From Isoetes taiwanensis (Eukaryota; Streptophyta; Lycopodiopsida; Isoetales; Isoetaceae), in the NCBI GenBank assembly GCA_021234155.1, contig JAJEKV010000003.1, positions 13,013,819 through 13,077,818 on the forward strand: 64,000 nt of DNA, written 5' to 3'. Below, piece after piece: positions 44,628 through 55,849 of the stretch (positions are counted from its first letter, which is position 1; every line of letters begins with the position of its first letter). The notes below the pieces were generated by a model. The model had not been told where the DNA came from. It did not search any database and saw only the letters and a list, made by a program, of their open reading frames with translations. The position numbers and the translations under genes are program-made.

Positions 44628-45848
44628 ATACTTCAGCATTATTGGTATTATTCTTCAACTTTCTTGGCATTATACTTCAACAGTATTAGTATTATTCTTC
44701 AACATTATTGGCTTCGTAGCTATAAATTCTTTCCCCTTGCTTTCACTTCTCACCTTTGTTCCATGTTTTCACCTTGCTTTCACTTCTCGTGTTCTCACCT
44801 TGCTTTCACTTCTCACCTTGTGTTCCGTGTTCTTTGCTAATTGATCTTGATCCTTGCTTCTTGCTCCTTCATATTCGTGCTACTTCATGCTACTTGGTCT
44901 TGTTCCTTGCTCTTGATCTTGCTACTTGATCTTGTTCCTTGAAGCACTGTTTCATTATATATGGACTTTCCCTGAGTCCATACGCCTCCAAAATTGACGC
45001 AAATTTCTGGAATATTATTGTTTTTTTAATAGAATGATGCAAATTTTCGGGAAACGTGCAGGTAGGTGAGATGGCAGGTGTTGTTTCTATTAAGCCAAGG
45101 AAGACACAGCAAACTCGGTGTCGCGGAAAAGCGCCTTCTGTATAAGAGGTGTTGCTAGTCAAGCTTTGTTTTGCAAATCTGTGCAGCAGGAGCAGGTCTC
45201 CCATTCAGCAGTCTAATGGGATTATCGCTATTTTCCTGCACATACCCAGTTAAATGTTCGTATTGTAATAGGTTATCGAGAGGGACATACAAGTGTGAAA
45301 TTGGGCGACCGCCTTATTTATGTCTAGCTTCACGTCCGATGACATTCAAGAATGTCAGATTTAATGTTGCGGAAGTGTTGCCTAAAGGGGCATGATGCAA
45401 AAAGAAATTCAATTAACTAAGATAGATAGATGGATTTCTTTAAGAAAAAATGCATTGCCTAACTAAAGAATTAAAATTAAGTTCGAAAAATCAAATTCAC
45501 AATTAAACTTAACGTAACCTAACCCTAACTGCTTCGAGCTAACCTAACGTAACCTAACCCTAACTGCTAACCCTAACAGCTTCGAGCTATGGCGGCGACA
45601 TAGTTTGGCTTCGAGCTATCGGGTATGGTATGGCAGCATAGGCATCGGGTATGGCAGCACAGGCATCGAGTATGGGAGCACAGGCATCGGCCAAGCTTAG
45701 GTACTGCGTTTCAGGTACATTAGAAACGAAGAAGCTCATGGAAGAAGAAGAAGAAGAAGCTCGTGGAAGAAGAAGCTATTCAGAAGAAGAAGCTTGTGGA
45801 ACTGAGTGTTTTTATTTAGTATAGAGTTATTGATGTGTTGGAGCTTGG
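44628..45848. other. Simple repeats and telomere-like tract, no gene
   Basis: 44635-44720 repeats TATTATTCTTCAACATTAT-like units; 44735-44835 repeats CACCTTGCTTTCACTTCT; 45507-45620 has irregular AACCTAACCCTAACTGC units resembling degenerate telomere repeat; 45655-45800 has GGCATCGGGTATGGCAGC and GAAGAA repeats. 45171-45395 is an unassigned 74-codon frame. At about 45297-45312 the first GGGCGACCGCC palindrome half appears. Confidence 0.6.
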
Positions 45849-46119
45849 CGCCATGACCGGATTGAAACCATCCCCGATGAACAGGGCAGCAGAATCACTC
45901 CTTCATTTGTCTGAGCATGACATTTCATCGAGATCACGGTAGAGATTGAGGCTGCCATGAATCTTGCTAGTATTCCTTTCTTTCTTTGCAGCGATTAATT
46001 GGAAAGACCGTCTTCTATTGTGCAGTATATTGAAGCTATGGCCCTTCAAAGTAGTTCCTGGAGCTGTAGATGCAGCCTGTGAATTATAAGGATAAGGGGA
46101 AGCAAATTTCTTCAGAAGG
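45849..46119 (+). pseudogene. HSP70 N-terminal fragment
   Basis: 45849-45911 encodes RHDRIETIPDEQGSRITPSF then TGA, matching the HSP70 ATPase start (RVEIIxNDQGNRxTPSxV). After a CAG acceptor, 45992-46119 encodes RLIGK, then in shifted frames LKLWPFKVVPGA and VNYKDKGKQISSE, matching HSP70 RLIGRK...KLWPFKVV...VxYKGExKxFxxEE. At least two frameshifts and a stop are present, and the phosphate-binding loop and everything downstream are missing. An old gene fragment. Confidence 0.72.
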
Positions 46120-46127
46120 ATTCGGTT

Positions 46128-46222
46128 CAAATGGTGCTTGTTTTGAGGTATGTCTACTTCTAAGGATGTAAGAAAATGGTGCTTGTTTTGAGGTGTGTCT
46201 ACTTCTAAGGATGTAAGAAAAT
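46128..46222 (+). repeat. Tandem duplication (~45 bp)
   Basis: AATGGTGCTTGTTTTGAGGT plus RTGTCTACTTCTAAGGATGT occurs twice in direct succession within the HSP70 fragment's downstream sequence. Confidence 0.8.
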
Positions 46223-46359
46223 ATTAAGTTTAACAGGTTCTGTGCATCAGGAATTGCTTCAAAGAGCATATCCGGCAGGCAAATTGATGTGAAGCCGAAT
46301 GGGAAATGTGGTTCCAGAAATCAATCATGCACAAGGATTTGGGCACAAGGAATGCTCCT

Positions 46360-46615
46360 GCAAATTGGGCGGTCGCCTGATTTCTTGCCAGACAGGTTAT
46401 CAGAAAAATGCAAAAAAGTTAAGGTTTTAGTTGTTTGGGGCCGCTAAACTGGGCGGTCGCCCTGTTTGGGTTACCCGACTTCACAAGATAGACAAGACCA
46501 GACCTTTGTTAGGGGCCTTGAAATTGGGCGGTCGCCCAATTTCAGGTACAAGTTGTTCACAAGATAGACAAGACCAGACCTTTGTTAGGGGCCTTGAAAT
46601 TGGGCGGTCGCCTAA
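46360..46615. repeat. Second palindrome family, GGGCGGTCGCCC, 4 units
   Basis: AAATTGGGCGGTCGCCCAAT-type palindromes centre near 46373, 46457, 46532 and 46598 (spacings 84, 75, 66). The last two sit in an imperfect tandem duplication beginning CACAAGATAGACAAGACCAG and including TTTGTTAGGGGCCTTGAAAT. A related half (GGGCGACCGCC) occurs alone at about 45304. The stem is unrelated to the CGCACCGT family. Confidence 0.82.
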
Positions 46616-46851
46616 TTTCAGGTACAATCTGTTCACTTCAGATATAAGCTGAACAATATGGACATTACAATATATAAAGTTTATTCATATGTTTGTATTC
46701 AATACGCCAGATATTGCTTCAGATGACTTCAAAGCACACTTCAATTATTCATTGAACATATTCCAACCATTTCTTTAATTTATCGTTTCTAATGTCTATA
46801 ATGAACTTGCGTTGTACGAGCTAAAATTTGTCCAAGTCGTGATCCAAACAC

Positions 46852-47229
46852 GACTCCGTCTTAGAATGGCAGGATTACCTCAGGCATCCTCTCTTACCAA
46901 TTTCCGTGGAACTGTTGCAGCCTGCTACAATTAAGTCTTTCCTTTGTAAATTTTCTACACAGAGACTGACACTTTAGTGCTTTACACTTGTCAGGAAGGC
47001 TGCATTAGAGTATGCTGATCATTTGAATAAACTATCCTCATCCCTCTTGGCTGCTATCTCAGAGAGCCTGAATCTTGAGTCAGGTTATATAACAGAGATA
47101 TTTGACAAGATTACTCTGCTGTCAAATCATTACCCACCTTGTCCAAATCTAGAGCTTACCATTGGAGTGAAGAACCATTCAGATCCAGGAGGCATCACCA
47201 TTTTGATCCAGAACCATGATGGTCTCTAA
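46852..47229 (+). pseudogene. 2-oxoglutarate/Fe(II) dioxygenase fragment
   Basis: 46852-46935 encodes DSVLEWQDYLRHPLLPI, matching the W-x-D-Y-L-R block before the catalytic domain. After a TTGTCAG acceptor, 46995-47229 encodes KAALEYADHLNKLSSSLLAA, SESLNLESGY and then NHYPPCPNLELTIGVKNHSD, PGGITILIQNHDGL, the N-Y-Y-P-P-C-P and H-x-D iron-binding block of plant 2OG oxygenases. The frame stops at TAA exactly where GLQV normally continues; the second iron His and the RxS block are not found downstream. The first block is preceded by a stop in frame. A partial gene copy; subfamily (DMR6/JOX/flavonoid type) cannot be settled. Confidence 0.78.
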
Positions 47230-50200
47230 CAATATTTTCTTGGTAAGCATACTTCACAGCATGCACCCAGTCTGGGTTGGTGCTTGTAAATTGTTCTGCA
47301 CCATACAAATCCCTATTCTGCAAATGTAATAAACATAAGGATCCAAGTAAGTGGATGCCCAATAAAGGCTTTTAGATAGCTCTGGCCCGTTACTCCTGCA
47401 ACAATCTATGGTGATCCAGTATTTTCTAAGACGCTTCTACAAGTCTAGGTCTCTTTTGCTTCTTAGGATTCGTCTTAAACTCACCAGTTCTGTTTGTTGC
47501 AGATATGGGAGCAAGCAAGTGACGTAGGAGCACGCAGATTTTGGAGCATCATATGTGTTTTGATCTGAAGTCTCTATTCTTGAGGTATTTTGCTTTGCCA
47601 GATCCGTTTCTTTCCTCTTTTTATTATGAATGTTTGGGTTTTCTTAAGAACGTAATCATATCCTGCACATTATCCGACATAATTCTCCTCCTCTGCCTTC
47701 CATTATTAATTCAAGGTCAAGAAATTGGGCAGCAACAACTCATCCGGTGCACCAGGTTTTCCCTCGCTGATTTGCCAGGTTTCTTCTTCTGAAACAAAAC
47801 TGAGTATGCCTACAAGATGTCCAATTAGACTATTAGGGTTTTTGAAACATCTCTGTTTTAGATTTCTCTGTGCAGCTAGATAAACCTATATTTTAGAAGA
47901 AGAGTTTCTGAAAGAACATCATGGTGGAGAGGATTGTTGTCCAGAGATGGCTTTTAAGGTTTTTGTTCTACATTTCAGTAATTTCGTTTGTTGTGTTCTT
48001 TCATTTGTTCAGACAGTATTGAAGAATTTTGTGGGGAGTTTCATAAGTCTAATCATGACACAGATGCACATTGGAGCTGCAGTTGTGGATCTTTTATTTG
48101 TGCATCCCATTCCAATAGTATTTGTCAGGGCTTATGATTGCATCTTGGGATATTTCTAGCTCTTGAGATATTTCTACTTTGATTGTGGGCCAGGTCAAAC
48201 CCCGTAAACCCTGTTAATCTGGCATCTTCCGATACAACATTTGAAATTGGTTTGCTAATGAAATTGTTTTTGTAGCACTAGCTAACCTTCTGGCCCTTTG
48301 TTTCGCCTTTTTTTTTGCTTACCTGATTAGAACATTGTTTCATGCTCAAAGATCTGAAGGACAGTACAAATGCGTAGGAGAATAATTCTACAAATGCGTA
48401 GGAGAATAATTCTTGCCAAAGCTGAGATCATTTTTATACTGTCAAAGCTTTATGGAGAAAGGAGAAGATGAGTAGGCACTATAGAATGCCTAAAGAGTTG
48501 TCCTCTTAGCCGTACTCTTTACCAGAAGCATTACTCTGATGTCATAAACAGTGCAGCTCCATACCCCCACCCTAGACAACATTTGATGCATGAACTGTGC
48601 TTTGATGCTTTGATTAGAGGAGCCGATTTTACAGGAGCTGCAAAAGATAAGAGGAGGACATGCACCAGGGATTCTCTGTGTAAACTTGAAATTGACCCTT
48701 TTTGTTCTGAAAAGTTCCAGATTTGAGCTTAATTGATTGTATGTAAGTTTTGCAAGGACCTACGAAAAAGTGCCATAGTTTGCTCTAAAACATTCAGTTC
48801 TCTTATTTATTTAACGTCTGCAATTTGATTTGTAAACATGTGAATTGCTTGAATGAGGGAATTTGCTTTGCGAAAAGACCAATTGTTTAATTGCAATTTT
48901 TATTTCCATGTGGGGGAACTGGAGTCAGGCAATTCCAGCATCTTGGCTCTCAAGGGTGATTATTATCTCTTAGAAATCTGTAGATGAGCCCACAAGGTAG
49001 TTTTCTTCTTCGAGAGATCATAGGGAGATCATAGGATCCGCATATGGACATCTTTCTTGACATATTTTTTTATCTAGGGAGATCATAGGGTCCATATATG
49101 GACATCTTACTTGACATATTTTTTATCTGTTTACTAATTTCTTGGGATGCTCGTAAACGAATGCTCGTCTTAGGGTTCAAAAGCTTATAAAAAGGGCGTA
49201 GAAGTTAAAAAATATGTGTCTTAAGTTGTAAATAGATTTGTTGTTGCTAGTATCCTAATTTGTGAAGCTAATGGATTTGTTGTGGTTAGTATCTTAATTT
49301 GTGAAGTTTACTGTGTTGGTAGTATCTTAGTTTGTAAGCTTTAGCTGAATTGATTGTATGTATTTTATTTCAACTTTTAGAATGTCATGAGTATTGCTAG
49401 ATCATGTGATGCTTGATGGTGTCCATATTGCTATTATATTTGACATTTGGTTGACCAATAGGTTAGTTGAGAGTTTATAACTATTCATAGGTTCAAATTT
49501 TGTACAAATTCATAGGATGTTCATGGTCAGTATTATATTACTTTATGGATGGTCTTAGTTCAGTTGTATAGGAATAATTTTCCTGTTTTCAGAGCTTGAA
49601 TACACTGTACTTTATATCTTTATTCCCAAATTTAAGCTTAGCTCAGCGCTCAAATTTATTCATGAGAAGGTGAAACATTTAGCCAAGAATTATAGCAATA
49701 CTTCAGCGAAGATGGTCATCTTGCTTTTGGAGATAACATTGGCAGTCATAATGGAAACCGACTTGAAGAATAGGTGATGTATGATGCATGTTATAACTAT
49801 AGACTACAACTGCATAAGCAGTTCCCATTGTTTATCTGTGTAATAGGAAACACAAAAGTTAATGGGCATCGAAAAATCATTATCGTATTATAAGTTGAAA
49901 GAAGTATCTACCTTTCAGCTCGTTTGTAAAAGATTGCAAAATGACAGTAAACTTTGCATGTTTACTCAGTTTTGCAGCCACGATTAAATGCTCTATCAGG
50001 TTTGAGTCTTCCAAAATAGCAATTGAGATAGCAGTGACTCTATATATTCTCAGCTCTGCTTTCCAGCGAATGTCCTAGATAAAGTCATATAAACTTATGT
50101 AGGAATATTTTCTTCCATGTTTGTACAATAGAAATACACAATCAGATGTACAAAATCTTATAATTTGTTGTGTTTTTCCCATCACATTGAATTGCAGTAA

Positions 50201-50558
50201 GCTGCTTAAAGGTTGGGGCATGAAGAAATTTTACTGACTTCAAGGCAATGAGGTTCAACTTTCATGTGTTATCCTATGATACATTTGAAAGTGCATCCTC
50301 TATTAGTTTGAGCCAAATGATGCAAACATGTAGGCTGTCTTCCAGCTACAAAATGTCACCAAGACCCATGAAAACAACAGCAATAAAGGAGGACGTTTTT
50401 TCATAACACTAATAAAGGGGCAAGCGTGCAAAATTTGCATATTGTGGAGGCTCAAAACATATAGCTGAAGACTTCAAAATTTGACAAAGCCAAATATACT
50501 TTGACATCACTGCATGTTTGTAAGTAAGCAAATTAAGTAGATCTCTCCTAAAAAATGG
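47230..50558. other. No gene seen; two short tandem repeats
   Basis: No continuation of the dioxygenase is recognisable. ACAAATGCGTAGGAGAATAA occurs twice at 48369-48412. A ~57-bp unit (AGGGAGATCATAGGRTCC to CTTGACATATTTTTTTATCT) is tandemly repeated at about 49020-49130. Short ORFs at 47541-47792 and 47947-48159 are hydrophobic and unassigned. Confidence 0.55.
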
Positions 50559-51843
50559 TCATGGAGGTAAAGTCGTCTGGGAAATAATTGCATAATCTTT
50601 TGCAGTCTCTTGATATCTTTTGCTCCTGGAACATGAAAAGGAAGACTTCTTGTTTAAATAGCATTGAAAGCAACAGAGCATACTTAATAGCTCCAACATG
50701 ATATGTACTTCCCGAGCATACTCAATAGCTTCAATGTAATATGCACTTCTCTGCTTGTACCTTCTTTCCAACATGTTTTCAACATCCTTGGCATGCCAGT
50801 GCAGCCATAAAAGATTTACATCTGCATGTTTAATACACGCCTCAAATGCCTCAATTCTGCCATTCACAATATGCTTATAGACCTCACCCTCGTCTAGGTT
50901 TGCAAGGCTTGTGCAAGCATTGAGAATGCTAAGAAAAGTCAACATGTTTGGTTCTGCAACTGCTTTGCATAATGTTTTACGATCTGAATGCTGCAAATTT
51001 TCAATGCTCCTGCAGGCACCAAGCATGGTTGTGAATGTGAATGCATCTGGTTTTATTCCTTCCTGATGCATTTGAGCAGAAATTTGAAAAGCTTCTTTGT
51101 AACTTCTGCCTGCAAACAAATGATGTGCATTTTCAATGCTGCTTGTGAATGTAAGTTCCCTTATCAATTGCACCTACACTTCCAGATTCTTTTAAAATAC
51201 TCAAATATACTATCTTGGTAGGTTTTACGCCTTCCTGCTGCGTGTTTTCAAAGCATTGCAGTGCAAGAAGGCCTTCACCATGTTCAACACGTCCCTCAAT
51301 CATGGAACCACCGTTACCACTTGTTCTCAAAACAATCTAAAGCTAGGCAATATTGCCCATGCTGGAAATACCATGTGATCACTGCATTCCAAGATATCAT
51401 ATCCCCTTGTTTGTCAACTTGTCAAATACTCCTCATACTTCATCTAAGCTACCACACATGATCTTGTTTGATATGTCAGGTCAAGGAATACACCGCGGGC
51501 CTCCTCCAACCTGCCAATTTGGCATAAATGTGCACAATTACACCCCCGGGCACAGCATCCAATTGTATCTCAAAATTAACAATCTGATTATGAATGCTCA
51601 TACCCAGATCCATGGCGCCTGTACTCCCCCACATGCTTTCAAAATATGTAGAAATGAAAATATGTCTGCCTCTTTCCCTTGATGTTGCATTGCCTTGTGC
51701 AAGGAGACCACCATATTAATGTTTCCAAGCTTCAATAATTGCACCCCATATTTTTTTATCAGGATTTGAAAGATTGTTGCACACTTGATTTGCTTTAGAC
51801 AAGCTTTCGCAAGCAGCAAATATGATTTGAAAGATTGTTGCAC
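50559..51843 (-). pseudogene. Pentatricopeptide repeat (PPR) protein pseudogene
   Basis: Three minus-strand frames in succession carry PPR motifs: 51843-51598 (IFSFLHILKACGGVQAP), 51330-51133 (GVKPTKIVYLSILKESGSVG and AIDKGTYIHKQ) and 51173-50559 (YKEAFQISAQMHQEGIKPDA, FTFTTMLGACRSIENLQ, LTFLSILNACTSLANLDEGE). These fit plant PLS-class PPR proteins, which bind organelle RNA for editing or processing. Frame changes and stops separate the parts, some repeats are lost, and the end lacks a recognisable E/DYW domain. Such retroposed, decayed PPR copies are typical of spore-bearing vascular plants. Confidence 0.8.
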
Positions 51844-51881
51844 ACTTGATTTGCTTTAGACAAGCTTTTGCAAGCAGCAAA
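51761..51881 (-). repeat. 62-bp tandem duplication in the PPR pseudogene
   Basis: ATTTGAAAGATTGTTGCACA through AAGCTTTYGCAAGCAGCAAA is present twice with one or two differences. The length is not a multiple of three, so it shifts the reading frame. Confidence 0.88.
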
Positions 51882-52922
51882 CAGACTAATGACGGTTATC
51901 AATTCTGATCCAATATTAATTTTGAAAAATTTCTTAAGAGTTTGCATCAACATTTGAAGGCTTCAAATCCGAACAGTTTGTTTGGAAGGCTGTTCATCGG
52001 GATGTGTTGGAAAGTTGTGATAACAAAGCAAAAAGAGAATAGCATATTAAGGTCCATGATCTGCTTTGTCTTTGGGATTTCAGTAAAGATTAGTATGGTA
52101 AAACTTGTCTTGTTGCCGGGGATGGGAATCACGGGCTCTATAAACTTCAAATCAGTGGTGCCGGCCCGATGATAACTTAAGAAACAAAACTTTACAAGTG
52201 ACAAAGACCTTTCATCTTCTTTGCAACTTCAAATATCAAGATCAAATTTTGATATGTTAAAGATTTGGTCTCATATCTATTGTTTTGAAATTGTAGGCTT
52301 GAACTTTGCATATACATATCAAAGATGCAAAGAATAAAGGTCTACATATATCCACGGTGCCAAGCACTTCAATTGAGTTATCTTCCTCCTAAAAAGAAGT
52401 CCGCCAACACTTTTCTCTAGGAAACAAACAATATACATCATTTACTGTTGGATCTGACATTGAAGAGCAGTTTGAGATTTGTTTCTTCAAAGCTCTTCGA
52501 ATCCTAAATTCTATATTTCTCTGTGTAACCCACTTAGGTAGTCATCCCTAGGCCCATTATAAATTATCACATAATCCGTCGCCTCCATATTGAAGCATAC
52601 AAGATTTCATTTTCAGTCTTTGAGCTCTTTTGCTTCCCAGTCTCTCAAATAAGTAGTGAAGGGAACTTCAGAATTATAGTGAGTGAAGACCTGTCCTATG
52701 CGATTCATCCAGAAATATATGCTAGTTCGCTTTCTGAATATAGGTGGTTTTAATCTTCCAGAGGAATCTTGTTAAATTCCAATTCACTTAATTGTTACTA
52801 GCTTAGCATAAACTACAAAGGTGAGAAAAAATTTTCCCACTTTTCGAGGCTTGAGGATCCTATCAAGTTAGTACTCATCGGGAACATGGTCGATGCTTTG
52901 CTCTTGGTCTCCAAGAACATTG
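51882..52922. other. No gene recognised
   Basis: Short frames on both strands at 51942-52204 are mutual shadows without any family signature. The last part probably belongs to the interior of the minus-strand LTR element whose primer site is at 52926. Confidence 0.45.
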
Positions 52923-52925
52923 CTC

Positions 52926-54460
52926 GATACCAACGTGGCGTCCCCTACTCGTTATCACGGTGCTCTCACCGTGCGCAAAAGCGAGGAGTTCTTCCCCACA
53001 CCAGCTCCATCTTTGTCTGGGGCCCTCCACATATCATTGCACACTTGAGTCCCAAGTGGGAAGAGTGAAGGTGTCATTCTACCCCGTCTCCCTCGGGGCC
53101 TACCTAGGCTGCGAAGCGTAAACATACATGTCGGTACTCAACATAATCCTCCATCCACCCGGAAGGGTGGTATATCAACATCTGCAGAGAGGCGATGGTC
53201 GCAAGACATCACATAGGGAATCCTACCCAAGGCTCGGACTCAAGGGGTGGCCCGGCGGCTTGGGTCTCCAGAGTTCATTGCGGGCGCAATTCATGGCAAT
53301 GGATTTGGGCGGCATAAGAACATGGCAAGGGGTTGTCCACTCCATCCGCCCCTCCTGTGCACACTTTGCGAGTAGGCTGAAAAGTGTTGGGACTGACCAG
53401 CCAGCCCGGGATGCATAGCCCAGAAGGGGCTATTCACGGTCTCATCCTCCCGGTTCCGATGGGGCGGTAGGGATCACTCCCTCCGAGATCTACATCTTGA
53501 CTCAAGGTGACTAGAGGGCCCTTTGCCTCAGTGTTCGGTGAACCCACCGGAAAGTGTACACCACTTCCGGGTGTCGAGCCCATGCCTTACCCAAGACGGT
53601 GGTAAGCCATTAGACCTAGTCACAATGATCCCCGTAGGCTTTACACACCGGGGGGATCGTTCGGGACTCGAACATGAACCTCCTTCTTTGCCGGTCTAGC
53701 CCTTCACCCACAACCCCGGTGTGGCTCTTGTACCTGCAGGCCGTTAACTACACGATTGTGCTAGAGAGGCTACTCTAGGAGCATCAACTACAAGCTTTAG
53801 GGCCTCTACCCCCTTCCCAATACAAGGAGTTCACGAGAAATACATCATCCAAATACATCCGCGGAAGAACTAAAGAACTAGATCTAATCATAGGCGTTAG
53901 GTTCTTTAGTTAGTGTCCCGAGATCTAAGATCTAGATAGCTACTATGGGCAATTTAATAGTCTAAACCTCTTTGATTCTATGACTAGAAGGCGGTTTAAG
54001 CTATTAAATTGACCAAATACCTGATCCTTGAGTGGCTCCTCGACACCCCGAGTTCAACCATCTGGCTTGATCGAATTGGGGAACCCCGATGGCGCAATTA
54101 AGCTTGGGTAGCGTCTGGGAGGCGGTTTTGGCTCCTGGGGCAGCCAAAACTGAGCTCTAAAACCCTAAGGACGAAAAACTAGCAAGCTAGGGTTTTCCTA
54201 CCCTAAATAGACATGGGGTTTAGGCTAGGGTTTCCAATTACCCATTTTGGCATGTGGGATAATTGGAAAGGCCCCACTTGCCTTTAATGGCTAGGTGGCA
54301 AAATATGCCAACATGGAAAGGTGTGCCCACATTAATGTGCACATGTGCACATTAATAATATATGAACACTCCTAGCAAGTTGCCCCTAGGGCTACTTACC
54401 TGGCTATCCGTTGGCGTACCGTCGATTAGAATTGCGTGTATGCGGCGTGGCGAAAGATCA
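52926..54460 (-). mobile_element. Ty3-type LTR, minus strand, with degenerate primer site
   Basis: GCTCGATACCAACG at 52922-52935 is the complement of a degenerate initiator tRNA-Met primer site (TTGGTATC-GAGC). Beyond it the LTR contains the TCACCGTGCGCAAAAGCG region, the CTCCTGTGCACACTTTGC block at about 53353, long CCGG-rich sequence, and an AT-rich end with TGTGCACATTAATAATAT. It is related to but clearly diverged from the 26937 and 57211 LTRs. The outer limit is approximate. Confidence 0.6.
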
Positions 54461-55747
54461 AAGATATCGTCACGGGACCGTTATCTTTGTCTTTGAACGT
54501 CCGCGAGGTTGACCACTCCATCTGCCCCTCCTGTGCATACTTTGCAGATGGGCTAGATCAAGCTGTGGCATGACTCTAACCTTCCGGATACGCAATCCCA
54601 TGGCATCACCCATCGGGACTACTCCAGGTTGCATCTCCCTGGTCCGACGAGGTAGGAAGGGTTGCATCTCCCCTTCCCGGGGTCTAGAGGCTCCACGGGC
54701 GGCTAGAGAATCGTGTCGGCACCGCGATTAAATACCCGACCGAACCTCCCGAAACAAGAGCCAAGCTGACACTTGCAACTCTTGAGAGGCAGGACGACAC
54801 CATCGCCCCAGGAGGTGTCGGACCCATGCTCGGCCCACACGAAGTGACCGACCATAAGCCTAGCCCACTGTGGGATCCCCCGAAGCCCCCACTCGGCAGG
54901 GATCCACCCTCCATCTTGCCTCTAGCCCCGTTGTGTGGTGCTGAGTCACATCATAGCTCCCATAGCCCGGTTTCCTATGCCGCAAAGCCGCATTATAATA
55001 GGAACTAAGGGATCTACACTAGGAGCATACTACATATGGCCCTAGGTCTCTACCCCCCTTCCCAACACAAGAGGAACAACATGATCAACCAACATCACAT
55101 GAACATCATGAATAATATCATATGAACATCTTAACCTAATCATACATATCTAACTATCAGTTAGGGTTCCTTGATTAGGGTTCAAGATGTTCAACAATGG
55201 TTCTAGGGTGGCTCTACACTAGACACGAAATACTAACCCATCTGGAATGCTAACTTCCAGATGAACTAACATGAACTCTACTCAACCTACCTCCTCCAGA
55301 AGCGCTTCCTCCCATCCCTGGCGTCTCCATGCTCCTTGACGAGGTTCGAAGACTTGCTCCCTCAACGATCATACGCACCTTCCAGGGGCTGCTGCTCCAG
55401 GCTAGGCTATGACGAACGATGCTCGAAACGGGGTTTCGGGCACTTAGATGAGAGTTCCGGTGCTAGGTCAGGGAAAGAGGTTTAGGGTTAGGGTTAGAGC
55501 TAATATAGATGTGGGTCCACATAGGATGCCATGTGGCACCACTAGGGTTAGGCCGTGTGGCGGTCTCCCAATAGGATAAGGCCATGTGGAAATGGGTCTT
55601 ATCCTAAGGTTATCTAAGTTAAGTAATTAACTTAGATGTGCACCCCTTGCCACTTTCTAAGGCATACAAGGCTACCTAGGTAGACTTGTATGGTGACGGG
55701 TCCAGGAATATACGTATTTATAGCGTATATTCCTCTGGAACGTCACA
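54461..55747 (-). mobile_element. Second diverged LTR, minus strand
   Basis: It repeats the LTR order again: CTCCTGTGCATACTTTGCAG at about 54530, the CAATCCCATGGCATCACCC block, a purine-rich middle, then an AT-rich end with a promoter-like TACGTATTTATAGCGTATAT and GGAACGTCACA closing at 55747 (the complement of the LTR start TGTGACGTTCC). The left limit is uncertain because it abuts the previous LTR. No internal coding region is seen. Confidence 0.6.
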
Positions 55748-55849
55748 CCTAGGGCATTGACCTAAAAGGGATTAATTTAGCTATGCTAAATTAATAAAAC
55801 CTAATTAAGTGTATTTTTGTCTTAATTAACCTAATTAGCTTAATTAGTT

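Noticed and set aside
45507-45620. True internal telomere
   Set aside because: Units are irregular and do not match the plant telomere repeat over any length.
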